DNA of 64,000 nucleotides from Silene conica (Eukaryota > Streptophyta > Magnoliopsida > Caryophyllales > Caryophyllaceae), in contig CM055320.2 of the NCBI GenBank assembly GCA_029255685.2, forward strand, positions 10,092,614-10,156,613, given 5' to 3'. A model generated the notes under the pieces. That model was not told where the DNA came from and ran no database searches. It was given only the letters and a program-made list of their open reading frames with translations. This document shows positions 1-12,338 of the stretch, piece by piece. The translations under genes were made by a program, and so were the position numbers. Numbering within the stretch: position 1 is the stretch's first letter; each line of letters starts with the position of its first letter.

Positions 1-1367
1 AGAATCTTAGCAGCTTACCATATTGTACCGTACCCATGTATATTATAGTGTACCATGCAATCATTCATATTGTTGGAAAATTTGTGGAAGTCATAGCTCA
101 GCCGCTTCACACTCTCTCTCCTTTTTTTTGTTTTTAAATAAAACAATATAAATATTGGGACAATGACATTTTGGTAAAATCGCTAGGTTTCTTAGCGGTT
201 TCATGTAAAAATCGGACAAAAATAAGAAGTGATGACATGGACACCATAAATCCAAATAGTTTCAAATGAACGCTAATTACCTAATTATTTTGCTAATTAA
301 GACTAATTAACCAAAAATAATAAGTGATGACGCGGACATCATAGACTCATGATTCACACTAGAATAGTCTAAAATACTTTGGAAGAATAAAAAAATGTAC
401 GATAGTCTATCAATAGGAGCACCATACATTTGATGTACTACCAGCAATTTTATACTTTTTGAGCATTTATAATAATATTTTTGAGTTTTGTTTTAAAAAT
501 TATCGGTATTGGTATAAAGTTTTTGAGTTAAGTTAATAAAACATTAACCTTAAAAACATACAATAAAACTCAAAAACATTATCTATAAACTTAGTTATAT
601 TTTAGTTTTAACGAAAAAAAAAATCTAACTTATAAATTTTTATAAGCTCAGAAAAAATACACATATGCTCAAAAACAAATAATGTTTGACGTAATAAGCT
701 CAAAAAAACATCCATATGTTCAAAAATAAATAAAGTTTAAGGTAATAAGCTCAAAAAAAATATTTATAGGCTCAAAAAAATATTTTTATGCTCAAAAAAA
801 TATTTATAAGCTCAAAAAAATATTTTTATGCTCAAAAAAATATACATATGCTCAAAAACTAAGAAAAGTGTGAGTTAGTACCTTCGATGTAGGTTGCTTT
901 TTCTCATAGTCTATAGATGAAGATTAGAATCTAGAAGTCTAAATCACTTCAGAATCCTCGAAATACGAGAGGAGTAGGAGCACTATAAATAGAAGACCTC
1001 TCTCTCATTTTAATGTATCCAAAAATTCAATATTCAAAAGAAATCGTTGACAAACAAATTAATAAACAAACTAATCCGTTCCATTAAACTCTAACGAATC
1101 AACAAACTAACTCCAACCAATCTCCACAATAATTCTTCCCCTTACTCTCTCATACACCAACAATTCCACAAAATTAAATTAAGGATTGAAGAAAATAGCA
1201 TAATAAAATAGCTCCGTCCATATGAATATATCAGACGGGGTGACGCTAAAACCTTTAAGATTTTCTATAGTTAAGAAATTGGGCATTTTGAATTATGATC
1301 ACACCTTCATCTAAAGCATGAATTTTGACTGGCAGTGTTGTCTGTTGCTTTTATGCTTCATTCAATG
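1..1367. other. Gene-free AT-rich DNA
   Basis: No coding region of convincing length or composition is seen on either strand. The stretch is AT-rich intergenic sequence holding a short-unit repeat (listed separately). Confidence 0.6.
636..860. repeat. Degenerate short tandem repeat (gctcaaaaaaatat unit)
   Basis: A motif close to gctcaaaaaaatatttat recurs at least eight times with a spacing of about 20-45 bp. Related text (ataagctcaaattatt, aaagctcgaaatctat) reappears near 37430-37500, so the unit belongs to a dispersed family. I cannot assign it to a named family. Confidence 0.6.
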
Positions 1368-2075
1368 TGCTGGCATACTGCTATGCGTGGCACCCGGCCA
1401 TTATTAGAAAAAATATTTTATTGGATATACTCATACTAAAATACATGTGGAAATCAGGGTAATTTATCCTTCCCATATCCGCTTTCTGTATTTAATAAAC
1501 AAAAAGGGTTGCTGAAGTCCGATATTGTCACAAGTTGAAAACAAATAATATCAATTTTTATCAAGATAAACGGGAGAGTAAGTGGGAGGTAAATGAAGCA
1601 TTTTATGGATCGTTCTACTTACATGTTGTGAGAGACATTTTCAGATTTCAACTTATGATGGAGATGTCCGTCTTTAATAAGAATTTGTGTTTGATAAAAT
1701 AGGGATGATAACGAGCCGAGTTTGAGCTTGGCGTACTGCTTTACTGGCATACTGCTATGCGTGGCACCCATCTTAGAAAAATATTTTCTTGGATATACTT
1801 CCTCCATTTTTATCCAAATACAAGATTTGTTTTTTGTACACTATTCACCAATCAACTTTCAATCTCATTTTTCTCTCAATACGTAAGAAAAAATATATTC
1901 ATGTGGGGTCTTGTTTAATTCGTCTTTACGAGTACATTGATAATATATAACTTTTATAATTTTTACAAATACGTAGTTAAAGATATGAAATACGCAAAAC
2001 TTGCGTTGGCAAACGTGAATAAAGCAAATCTTGTATTTGGATAAAAATGGAGGAAGTACTAAACTACATGCGGAA
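1368..2075. repeat. Diverged direct duplication, second copy carrying a MITE
   Basis: About 60 bp beginning ctggcatactgctatgcgtg at 1368 recur at about 1745 and run to ggatata. In the second copy the text is then interrupted by a Stowaway MITE (1798-2056) and resumes as ctaaactacatgcgg, matching ctaaaatacatgtgg of the first copy. The first copy therefore approximates the empty site. Confidence 0.7.
1798..2056. mobile_element. Stowaway-type MITE
   Basis: The 259-bp element begins cttcctccatttttatccaa and ends with its inverted complement, flanked by TA on both sides (1796-1797 and 2057-2058). Inverted ends of about 30 bp with TA target duplication mark a non-autonomous Tc1/mariner (Stowaway) element. 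It has no coding capacity. The nearby duplicate at 1368-1452 shows the uninterrupted site. Confidence 0.88.
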
Positions 2076-2124
2076 ATCTATTTGATAATGACTCGAGTTC
2101 CAGTTTGGCGTTGATCAGCTTGTA

Positions 2125-2380
2125 CTCCCTTCGTCTCAGCGGATTTTTTACGTTTACTTTTTCATATTTGTCGAGCTGCATATTACATCATCAATATCTT
2201 TCATTTGTAATTATAAAAATTATAAAAATATGATATTCTTAATCTATTCACAAAGACGAATCAAACAAGATCTCACATGACTATATTTCTTCTTATAGAT
2301 TATCGAGAATATTATAGATTCTCTTGACTTGTGAATAGTGTCAAAAAGTAAATGTAAAGAATCTGCTGAGATGGAGGGAG
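2125..2380. mobile_element. Stowaway-type MITE
   Basis: The 256-bp element has inverted ends ctcccttcgtctcagcggatt and aatctgctgagatggagggag, flanked by TA. Its inner text (aagacgaatcaaacaagatctcacatga) is shared with the MITE at 1798-2056 and with the split MITE near 25480, so these are members of one broad family. Non-coding. Confidence 0.9.
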
Positions 2381-2382
2381 TA

Positions 2383-3164
2383 CTTAAGAAGCAGAATTCG
2401 AGTTTGAACTTGTCCGAGTTTTATAAAAGTGCTCGCTATTAATCTAGTGATCTTTAACGCGGACTCGAGCTAAACTTGAGTCTCTATATAATTGTTGATA
2501 TTTTGATTCTTTTTGTTCCGACATTTTCAATAATAAGGCTCGGAGTTTATATGTTAAAGCATATAGCAAATCAGTGAGACATTTGATATGGCGACATAAA
2601 GATATAATCATAATAAAATATTTTCATAAAATATGAGCAATATCTTATTCAATTACATAAGCTTGAGCTAGCCGCTAGCGAGTTTTTTGAGGTGAGCTAG
2701 TGTTTGCTCGGCTTGACTCGTTAAGCTCTTAAGCCAGGCATTGAGACGAACCTAGACCGAACTGATCTTAAGTTGCTCGCGAGTTGTTTTGTCTTATTAT
2801 TAGCTCTAAATTATTGCTTAACAAAACACATCATCGTATAGTGTACAAGATTAATTGGGAAATAGAAAGTCACATTAAAGACGAACACAAATAATTCGGC
2901 AATGTAATGTATTATGTGACCTCTTTGTTCTGATTATTTGTTTACCTATTTTACTTTACATTGACTCATTTATTTGTTTACCTTTGTATATATGGTAGTT
3001 TTTTATGGGTAATTTGACTATACGCATTCATCAATTTCCACTTGTCATCCACTAACAACATGCACAAATGACCCCCTTCTTGATCTTTGCGCAAAATCAA
3101 AGGAAAACAAATGACCGAAACGGAAAATACCTAACAAATATTGAAATCAGTGAATTTAATCATC
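2383..3164. other. Gene-free stretch
   Basis: AT-rich DNA without a supportable gene. Two copies of atttgtttacct near 2937 and 2970 look like the eroded end of a small MITE. Related palindromic text occurs at about 62474-62516. Confidence 0.5.
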
Positions 3165-3169
3165 CGATC

Positions 3170-3545
3170 CAAATACCCCTTCAAGCTTAAGTGTGGAGAC
3201 TGGAGATCAAGAATGTCCAACTAACAAGCAAGAAGATCATAATCAAATTGTAGTGTGCTGTCAGAACATGTCATGTCTAATTAACCCATCTATGATAAAA
3301 TCACGAACAAAGTGACAATTGATTTAAATATGATTCGTTCACTCATAGAATATAAGATTCTGGACATGATATAAAGCACACTAGCTATCACAAAAAACTA
3401 ATGGTTGTTTAAGTATGCATTGTAGCTACCCAAAAACTCATAAGGAGACCTTTGAGCCATTTTAGCACATAGTATAACAATAGCTAAAGAATGATATTCA
3501 GCTTCAGCTGAAATGCGAGAGACTATGTTTCTTTGTTTTCCATGA
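3170..3545 (-). mobile_element. Ty1/copia fossil: RNase H and 3' end remnant
   Basis: Read on the minus strand, short stretches match the copia RNase H signature (W-K-T-K-K followed by I-S-A-E-A-E-Y-H-S-L-A near 3485-3540). Further down, text resembling the last codons and polypurine tract of copia elements (cttgaagggg near 3178) follows. It is an old, broken fragment without recognisable LTRs. Confidence 0.5.
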
Positions 3546-4235
3546 CACGAGTTGATTGTTTAAATAACCGCAAGTGCACAGTAATCGTGTATCACACACA
3601 TGGTGTTCATTATTCCACATAAATCAAGTGATTACTAGTTGGTATGGATCGGAGGGCGTAATATCAATGCGCAGGTGTCTGTGTTACAACTTCGATCGTA
3701 ATTAAACAGTTTCATAATACTTAAAAGCTCGGATTAAATTGCAATAAAAACAGAAATTTGAGAAATTAGCTTTGATGAATGAAACAAAAGAATCAACAAT
3801 TAGTCTCCCTTGAAACGGATACTTCTGTTTTCAATAAAAAATTGTGTATAAAGTCATTAGTGCAAAAGAAATGGACATACTAACAAATTACATTTTTTTT
3901 TATTAAAAAGAGGTATTTTCACCGACCAATTAATGAACAATTTTTGTAAAAATTATGCCCTAAAGTAAGACACGTGTTAAATGAAGTTAGAGACAACAAA
4001 TTATAGAAAAATTGAAGAATTTTCCGGTGCATTGTCCTGGCTACTTCGCAAAAGTCTCTACTCTCTTGCCCTATAAATTTGAGAGTTTGTTTGAGCTCAT
4101 GGCACCCAAACAATAATACGTGTAATTTTTGAAAGACGATTTTACACAAATTTATCATAAAACACATTCTCTTAATAACAATTTTTACACATTAATAAGT
4201 TTGTATTTGCTTAAATCTATTTTATAATTTTATTA
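3546..4235. other. TPS upstream region
   Basis: No gene is supported here. The stretch is the 5' flank of the terpene synthase. An aatataaag motif near 4237-4245 is the nearest TATA-like sequence, but it lies only about 40 bp from the start codon, so its role is uncertain. Confidence 0.4.
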
Positions 4236-4280
4236 ATATAAAGCCGTTTTACACGAGATTAACTCGTCACCTAAAATTGC

Positions 4281-6852
4281 ATGGCTCCCGCATTGGTGGA
4301 ATGTCTTGAAGCTCAGGAGGTTGATGCCATGAGACCTTTGGCTCATTTCCCTCCTGACATTTGGTCTCAAGACTTTGTTAACTTCACTCCTCAAGACATT
4401 TTGGTATATATGTTTTTATTTCTTCTTATTTTTATTTTTTACATTTTCTACGTAAATTATTCTTACATTTCGAGATACTCACCTTAATTAACTCTCACCT
4501 ATGTGGCTATATCTCTCAAAATATACGATTAAGCAATAACTAACTAGTATAGATCGAACACGTGAAATGCATGCACGGTATATATATAGTGGGTTTTACT
4601 TTTCATTGTAAAGTATTACACCTATGTGGCTCACTTTTTATCCGGTTACACCATACAACATTCGCATAGGATATTAAGGTGGTCCATTAAGTTGATCGCT
4701 TTTACTCTTTATGGACTTAAATTTTTTTTTTAATGAAATTTTAGATGATGGAAACATACCAACACAAGATCGAACCATTGAAGGAGGAAGTAAGAAAAAT
4801 GCTAATAAATCATGGCACGGACGTAGCGAAGAAGATGAAAATGATCGATGAAGTGGAACGGCTTGGAATTTACTATTTCTATGAAAAGGAGATTAATGAA
4901 ATACTAAATCAGATTTTTGATGAACTTTCAAGAAAGAATTTCAATATTGATTATGATTTGCACAATACTGCATCACAGTTCCGCATCTTCAGGCAGCATG
5001 GACATAATATGCCGTGTGGTAAGATTTATCTTTAATGAGCTCGTTTACAAATTCTTGTTTAAGACAGTGTTATATAACTACAGAGTACAATATATCGTGA
5101 AACGGCTTTTGTGATCGTCTTATTACCTTGCAATGTTATTCAGATGTGTTCAACAAATTCCTGGACGAAGAAGGGAAGATGAAAGAAAGTGTGAAGAGTG
5201 ACGTAAAAGGAATAGTAAGCTTGTATGAAGCATGCCATTTGAGGGTACATGGCGAAACTATTCTAGATGATGCACTTGCTTTTATTACCGAAATTCTTGA
5301 ATCGATTGCATCCGTCTCAGAACAAGCAAAACATGCATTGAAGCAAGTTTCTCACTTTGGCATTCAAAGAGTCGAAAGCCGATTCTACATTACCTTCTAT
5401 GAAGATGATGAGTCTCGCGATGAAACACTTCTTACTCTTGCAAAGCTCGAGTTCAATCGACTACAACTTCTCTATCGCCAAGAATTGACTCAAGTCCTCA
5501 AGTTAGTTTCTTTCTTTTCGGTACACAAGAACAGTTTAAAACCGTTTTAAATTTAAAAAAAACAGAGTCGTTCTCTCCCTGGACGTTCTAAATTAAGTCC
5601 TTTTTATTACAACGGTTATGGAGGTAGTGAACGCGTTCTAATAAAATTGCGTACATGTGGTTAATGAACAGATGGTGGCACGACCTCGACCTGAAGACAA
5701 AGCTTCCTTATGCAAGACAAAGAAGTGTTGAATGTCATTTTTGGGCTATAGCTATGTACTTTGACCCTCAATATTCTGCTGCTAGGATGCTCTTAATTCG
5801 AGTTCTTCTCGTCATATCAATATTAGATGACACATATGATGCCTATGCAACCTTTGACGAAATTCAGCAACTCACCCAAGCATTCGAAAGGTACCAAATT
5901 TACAAATCACGACATCATTTTTATGTGTAAGGATTATCTGTCTCATTTTCGTGTCATTACACACTATAGGTGGGATTTGAGCGCAATGAACCAGTTTCCG
6001 AAGGAATATATGAAACTAGTGTTCCAATTTGTATACGATGTGTATGAACAATTTGACAAGGAGATGTCCAACAAGGGAAGACCGTATGCTGCTCAATATG
6101 CTAAAGATCGCGTAAGGCTCGCTTCTCTTTGTTACTGATCTATGGTACATGGGTATTTGCAAATAATTATCGAAATTTTGTGATAATGCAGGTGATGGAT
6201 CTTATAAGGAGCTACTATCTTGAGGCAAAGTGGTATAACGCGAAATATGTGCCAACATTTGAGGAATACATGGTGAATGCTAGAATAACAGGAGTTGCTC
6301 AAATTCTTGGGACATCATCTATAATGGGAATGGATGAAATTGTCGATGAAAAACCATATCGATTGATTGCAGAGGCTCCTAAGGCCATCAGAGCATGCGA
6401 GGTCCTTGGTCGTCTTATGGATGACATTGTTAGTCATCAGGTAATAAACAATATACTCTCTCTGTCTCGATCAATAGTCTAGACTCTAGAGCAACAGTAA
6501 GTTATTATTTACTCTGCAATGGGATGTTTGAAAACAGGAGGAGCAAGCAAGAGGGCACGTGGCTTCGGGTGTAGAGTGCTACATGAAGGACTATAATATG
6601 AGTAGAGAAGAAGTAGTTGCTATATTTCATAAAATGTTTGAAGATGCATGGAAAGATCTCAATGAGGAGGTTCTTGTCAAGGCTACTAATCCTCCTAGTG
6701 AAGATCATCTTCCAAGGCCCGTCCTCAAACGAATTTTGAATCTTTCTCGTGTCCTCGACGCGCTATACAAGGTTATCGATGGTTACACTTACTCCGAAAA
6801 GCTTATCAAAGAAGACATAATCACCACCTATCTCCGCCCATTTACCATCTAA
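4281..6852 (+). CDS. Terpene synthase (TPS-a-like sesquiterpene synthase), 7 exons
   Basis: Predicted exons are 4281-4403, 4745-5018, 5144-5501, 5672-5890, 5970-6111, 6192-6440 and 6538-6852. All six introns are GT-AG and the phases join into 559 residues plus a stop, the usual length for this family. Class I signatures are all present: RxR (R267-Q-R269), the aspartate-rich DDTYD at 304-308, and the second metal site D449-D450-I-V-S453-x3-E457. These bind the Mg2+ cluster that ionises a prenyl diphosphate. The N-terminus goes straight into R-P-x3-F-P-P-D-I-W with no plastid transit peptide. A cytosolic enzyme using farnesyl diphosphate is therefore inferred. Seven exons fit plant class III TPS genes. 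The product cannot be told from sequence. The start is the first ATG preceding the conserved N-terminal motif. A copia element begins about 400 bp downstream. Confidence 0.93.
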
Positions 6853-7253
6853 CTGTGATGACTGATGTGCTTCAACAATAATGTACTCGTTCTATTGTTG
6901 TACTAGGTGGGTGGTGTTTGTTTGATGTCTTATCTTGGTATGGTATGTTTGCAAGAGTATCAATTGTCGTTAGTGGCGGAGCCAATATCTGCAATTATGT
7001 TGGCGGGTTTGTTGAGTGATACTGTTAAGTTTATCAATCTGTTACTTGCGTGGGAGAATTTTAAAGCGAAAATAAACACGTTCATTGAACACTATAGAGT
7101 CAATACATAGATAAATTGAACAGCACCGACGACCGTCCAAACAATACAAATTGGGATGTACGGTTGATTGTATTCGTGAGTAATGAATGTGAAGGGCAAC
7201 CGGAAAAATAAAGTTAAGGGAAAAAAGGACGTGAACACGAGATTTTTAATGTG
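6853..7253. other. TPS 3' flank
   Basis: Probable 3' untranslated region and spacer. A short open stretch at 6907-7110 has no family resemblance. The 6 bp gttcaa at 7254-7259 is the target duplication of the downstream copia element. Confidence 0.45.
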
Positions 7254-7259
7254 GTTCAA

Positions 7260-7492
7260 ATAAGACAAAGAATAAATGATTATTAAAAGTTGTATTTACT
7301 TATGATGAGAGTTTACATATATATAGGTATTTGAACTAGGTTAGGAAAGAAACTAATTCTCTATTAAATTACAAGAATATACTTTCTATATTTTAAGATA
7401 ATAAGATACTAGGTTATTTGATATTATCTTTTGAAAGAGATATTTTGCTTGGATGATTGGAGACTTGTTGTGGGCTTAGATCATGGTTAATA
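7260..7492 (-). repeat. 3' LTR of the copia element
   Basis: This 233-bp copy runs ataagac to ggttaata on the plus strand and is followed inward by the purine tract. It matches 13286-13527 closely; the length difference comes mostly from two short indels. Confidence 0.9.
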
Positions 7493-8058
7493 CACCCCCT
7501 CAAGTTGGACGTTCTGGTGATAAGGCCAAGCTTGTCGCGGAGTTCATGAAACTGTTGCTTGTGAAGTGGCTTTGTGAGAGTGTCAGCCAGTTGATCTTTG
7601 CTTGCAATGTGAGAGATGCGGATATGTCCATGTTGCAGTTGTTCTTTGACGTAGTGAAAGGAGAGCGCCATGTGTTTCATTCGTGAGTGAAAGACTGGAT
7701 TCTTGGCATAGAGTGTGGCGGATATGTTGTCACAGAAGATGATTGGTGGATCACGTGGCTTGAGCTGGAGTTCAGTGAGAAGATTACGAAGCCAAATTAT
7801 TTCAGTTGTGACGGATGCAATTGCTCGAAATTCAGCTTCGGTGGTGGAGAGAGCAATTCCCTTTTGTTTCTTGGAGGACCATGCTATTGGATTGCGACCA
7901 AGATAGGCTATGTAACCTGTGGTGGAGAGATAGGAGTCTTTATCACCTCCGAAGTCTGCATCGCAATAGGCATGAAGACTTAGGGGTGTGGTTTTATAGA
8001 GTTGTATACCATGTTGCTGAGTGCCTTGAAGGTATCGTAATAGGCGTTTGAGGGCAAC

Positions 8059-9051
8059 CTAGTGGTTGGAGGTAGGGTGGTGCAGAAATTGCGCAAGGCG
8101 GTTGACTGGGAAGGCGATGTTTGGTCTTGTTAATGAGAGATATTGGAGACTACCAACGATGCCTCGATAGTCGGTTTGGTTGTGTATGGGAAGTTGGTCT
8201 TCGCGAAGAAGAGGCGGCGAGGTGGCCATGGGAGTGGTGTTGGGTTTTGCATCGGCCATGTTGTATTTGACGAGTAGATCATGTATGTATTTAGATTGAC
8301 TTAGGTGAAGGCCTTGAGTGTTTGGTGTTACTTCGATGCCTAGGAAGTAAGAGAGCGGTCCTAGGTCTTTGAGAGAGAATCGAGTGGCAAGTTTGGTGAT
8401 GAAGTCTTGGATATGCGTGGGGTTGGAACCTGTAATGATGATGTCGTCGACATAGACAAGGGTATAGATAGTGGTGTTGTTGGTATGTCGAAGGAAGAGT
8501 GAGGAGTCGGAGACGGATTGGTGAAAGCCAAGAGTGATGAGATACGATTTAAGTTCCGTATACCATGCACGTGGCGCTTGTTTGAGGCCATAGATGGCTT
8601 TATTGAGCTTGCAGACATAGTCGGGAGTTTGTTGATTGACAAAGCCCAGGGGTTGAGTCATGAATACATTCTCATTGAGTGTGCCTTGTAGGAAGGCGTT
8701 ATTAACATCTAGTTGCCTTAGTGACCATTGGTTGGAGACGGCTATAGAGAGAATGGTGCGAATGGTTGTTGGTTTTATTACTGGGCTAAATGTCTCTGTG
8801 TAGTCTATTCCAGGGCGTTGATGGAAGCCTTTTGCAACGAGCCTGGCTTTGTGTTGTTTGTGTGTCCCATCTTGATTGAATTTGTTGCGGAAAACCCATT
8901 TGCAACCCACTATATTTCGTGCACAAGAAGGTGGGACTAAGGACCATGTGTTATTGCGCGTGAGAGCATTGTGTTCATCTTGCATTGCTTGTCGCCAATG
9001 GGGTAATACAAGTGCTTGCTTTGTGGTGTTTGGTAAGGTTGCAGTGATCAT
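8059..9051 (-). pseudogene. Copia reverse transcriptase region (fossil)
   Basis: The product shows the copia RT entry W-R-Q-A-M-Q-D-E followed by the N-N-T-W-x-L-V-P motif, then K-A-R-L-V-A-K-G-F and the catalytic Y-V-D-D box. The RNase H and C-terminal part follows on the same strand towards 7414 (A-S-K-D-Q-L-A-D-T-L-T-K). It would copy the element RNA into DNA in virus-like particles. It is part of a broken element and is not a host gene. Confidence 0.9.
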
Positions 9052-9907
9052 TGATTTTTGTGCTAGATTGGCGTAGCGCGAGTTTGGTTTTCGAATGTTA
9101 TTTGCGAGACGAGTGGTGACCTTGTGTTGCGGTGGGGCTTGTCGAGGAGGGCTGGGAGGGGTAGAAGAGTGAGGAGAAGTGGGGGAAGGGGTGGCAGGGG
9201 GGGAGTTTGGTGTGAGGGGAGGTGGCTGGTCACGGTCAGCAGGTGTCGAGGTGGCTAGGGTGGGGTCGATGGGGGGGGGAGAGTTCGGTGGCGGGGATGG
9301 GTTGGGGGGCAGGGAGGTGTTTTCAGGGGCTTGGGCAGGGGGTTCCTGTGAAGTCGAAGGGGAGGGGTCTGTTGGAACATTTTAAGTTGATGATGACAAG
9401 TCCTTGTTTATATTAATTGTTTGTTCTTAAGTAGCATGAATTGAGTATTCAAGGCTAAGCAAATGGATTGAAGAACAAAGGCAACAAGAGATCATCCATT
9501 GTGTTTCAAACATGATCAAGAAGAACAACACAAGTCAAAAACAATCCCCTTGTAACCTAAGTCACAAATGTAAGAGTAAGTGGAACATTCTTGTTAAAGT
9601 CAAGTGATTGCTTAGTCATGTAACAGTCCATTAGACTGTTGCGTATGTACCGCATGGAGATTTTTAGAACGAGAAAAATCATTTCGAGAAACTTGCAAAA
9701 TGGTCGTCTTAGTTTTCTGAAAATAATTGTCAAAATCTATTTTCTTGTAAAATCGTCTTCTCTTTTGGCTCGCACGAATTAAGACGTAAAACTCGTTTTA
9801 TCCGTGGTGTACCGTACTTACAAAATATTAAAAGCTTTTGAATTGTTTACATTTGAAATGCAAGTGGTACTTAAGGATTTTGTTAGGAGACAATTGAAAA
9901 GAAAATC

Positions 9908-9990
9908 AGATTTGCTTTATGAGGAGCCAATGAAAACTAAACAAACACCTTACTTGCTTTATGAGGAGCCAATGAAAACTAAACAACACC
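9908..9990 (+). repeat. 42-bp tandem duplication inside the solo LTR
   Basis: The text ttgctttatgaggagccaat and its continuation occur twice with a 42-bp period (from about 9912 and 9954), upstream of the LTR TATA box. LTR promoter regions often carry such duplicated segments. Confidence 0.75.
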
Positions 9991-10065
9991 TTTTACTTGT
10001 CAAGTGGTTTAACTATTATTTAATGAATAAAAGTACTTGTTGAGTAATCCCCAAGTTTTGAGTAC

Positions 10066-10073
10066 TATAAAAG
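10066..10073 (+). promoter_or_regulatory. TATA box of the solo LTR
   Basis: tataaaag in a plus-oriented LTR, near its middle. It may give a transcription start running rightwards into the antisense of the host copia gag-pol. Confidence 0.55.
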
Positions 10074-10796
10074 GAGCCACTTAGCCTCATTCAATGCCAA
10101 GGCTTTTACAACATTTATTGAAGAATTCTGCAAAACTCTTAAGCCTTCAAAGTTCTTTCTTTAAGTTTTGCAAAATCATTTTAAGTTTAAAAGTCTTCAA
10201 ACGTTTTTCTCAAACTTGGTCTGAAAATCTCCATGCATCAGTAAGCTACACTGTGACATAATGAGTTTGTTCCATGATTCTCGTGTTTAGATCTTAAATG
10301 TAAATCTCCACGTTCTTAAGTGAACATCTGAGATTCTGATCCTGTAAACCAGAGATAGAACGTCCTAAAACTCTTGAAGCGGAGTAGCTTTAAGTTTGAG
10401 TCAAGTCTTGAAGCGGAGTAGCTTTGAGCAAATGCAACCGGAGTAGGTTGGCGAGTTATTTTACTTGTATTCGTTTAGTTGTTGGAGTAAATTTCTAAAC
10501 AATCAATAAAATAACGGTTGGACGTAGGTCTCGGAGTAGAGACTGAACCAATTTTTTAACTTTGGTTGTTTGTTTATTTACTTACATACTCTTCGCTTTA
10601 TTCTCGCTAACTTGAACGATTCCAAGTTTCTGTGTAACAGTCAATCATACTGTTGCATAGAACACTTTGCTCATCTTGTGAACTTACTCGTCATTAAGTC
10701 TCTCAAGTGTAGTTGTCGTTAAAATTTTAAAAAGGTCACACCTAATTCACCCCCTCCCCCTCTTAGGTGTTTATTCGTTCTTAACTCTTCAGGGTC

Positions 10797-12338
10797 GGGT
10801 GGTATGGCGAGGCGTCGTGCGTAGGTTCGAGTGATAGGTGGTCGGGGTGGTGGTGTGGGTAATGGGGAGGTTGTCGAGGGTGGTGTTGGGGCAGGGTCGA
10901 GAGGGAGAGTGTGAAGCGTGAGGGAGGTCCATTCTTCGAGTGGAGGAGGAGGCGGTGATGAGGTGTTGGAGGTAGCAAAGGGATAGATGTCATCATAAAA
11001 TTTTACGTGTCGAGAGGTGTAGATTCTATTGGTTTTGGGATCGAGGCAATGATAGGCACTTTGGGTAGTGGAATACCCAATGAATACACAAGAAATGGAT
11101 CGATCCTCAAGCTTGTGATGCGTATAGGGTCGTAACCATGGGTAGCATAGGCACCCAAAGTTATGAAGTTTGGTGTAGTCGGGTTGTTTATTATGAATGG
11201 TGAAGTAGGGAGTGTTATTCTTAAGAGAGCGGGTGGGCATGCGATTAATTAAATAAACGGCGGTACTAAAGGCAAAGGTCCAAAACTTGGTTGGAAGTTG
11301 GGCGTGTTTGAGGAGGGCTAAGACCGTTTCGACGATGTGACGATGTCGGCGTTCGGCGTATCCATTGTGTTCGGGTGTGTGAGGTGGGGATGTTGAATGT
11401 GATATGCCTTGGTTTAGGAGTGTTGGGTTTAGCTTAATGTAATCTCCTCCATTGTCAGAAAAGAATTGTTTGATTGGTTTGTTGAAAAAAATTTCAACAA
11501 TTGCTTTGTATTGATTAAAAACTTGTGTAGTGTCGGATTTTCGTTTTAATGGATATAGCCAAGTATATTTGCTATAATGATCGACAAATATTATGTAGTA
11601 TTTAAAATTATCGAATGAATGTATGGGACTTGTCCATAGGTCGGAAAACAATAATTGTAGAGGTTCGGTCGTGTGAAAAGATGATAACGAAAATGGTAAC
11701 TTCTTGCTTTTGGTAAGATTGCAAGATTCACAATGTTGATAATCGGAAAAAGAAATAGACATGCTTTTATTAATAATTCTAATTACATCATAAGACGGAT
11801 GCCCTAGTCTATGATGTATGGATAGCGGAGTAGGTCCTTTGTTGACGGTGTTAGCACACGGTTTTATAGGACTCCACTCGTAGACACCGTTGTTAGTTCG
11901 ACCTTGGAGTAGCGTTTTCTCCGTTCTCAATTCCTTAACAAAGAAACAATTTTGTGAGAAAGTAACATAGGCATTGTTATCTTGACATAACTTTGATATT
12001 GAAATTATTTTTCTTGAGATTTTAGGAACATGTAAAACATTTGTTAAATTAATGCCATGTAATTGAATGTTACATGTGTTTTCAATGTTGAGTCCGGAGC
12101 CATCACCATTGAGGAGTTCATCGATGCCATCATAGGGTGAGTGGTATGCTAGGGTGTCAAGATCATTCGTCACAAGGTGACTAGCACCGCTATCAAGGAG
12201 GAAGGAGTTGTGGGAGCCGGAGGAGTCGCCAGCGAAGGCGGCGGCATGGGCCTGTGGTGCGGCCTGATTGACGCGGGTGGGGGGGGGGGGGGGGCTGGAA
12301 ACGTGATGTTCGGGAATAACTTGCGAAAGAGAGGGCAA
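10797..12338 (-). pseudogene. Copia protease, GAG-pre-integrase and integrase region (fossil)
   Basis: Domains in order on the minus strand are the aspartic protease D-S-G-A-S, the HHCC zinc region (H-R-L-G-H-P then C-E-S-C), and the integrase core with aspartates in F-S-D-L-W and F-S-D-N-G-G and glutamate in the H-N-G-Y-A-E-R-R-H motif, followed by the copia C-terminal G-C-x-C-Y-P-W region. It belongs to the element at 7260-13527 and is cut off downstream by the nested solo LTR. Confidence 0.9.

Larger units (their letters stand above)
9370..10791 (+). mobile_element. Solo LTR (copia, SIRE-like) nested in the copia element
   Basis: The 1422-bp segment begins TGTTGGAACA and ends CTCTTCA, bounded by a perfect 5-bp duplication gggtc (9365-9369 and 10792-10796). 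It interrupts the host copia between integrase and reverse transcriptase. It has a TATA box (10066-10073) and, near the 3' end, the attcaccccctccccctcttagg text known from SIRE-type copia LTRs. It carries no coding region. A single LTR with intact target duplication is the usual product of recombination between the two LTRs of a former full element. Confidence 0.88.

Noticed and set aside
6907-7110. 67-residue ORF after the terpene synthase
   Set aside because: No homology seen; it lies in the probable 3' UTR and spacer.
9179-9416. Glycine-rich protein ORFs on the plus strand
   Set aside because: They are antisense shadows of the proline-rich linker of copia pol and run into the nested solo LTR.
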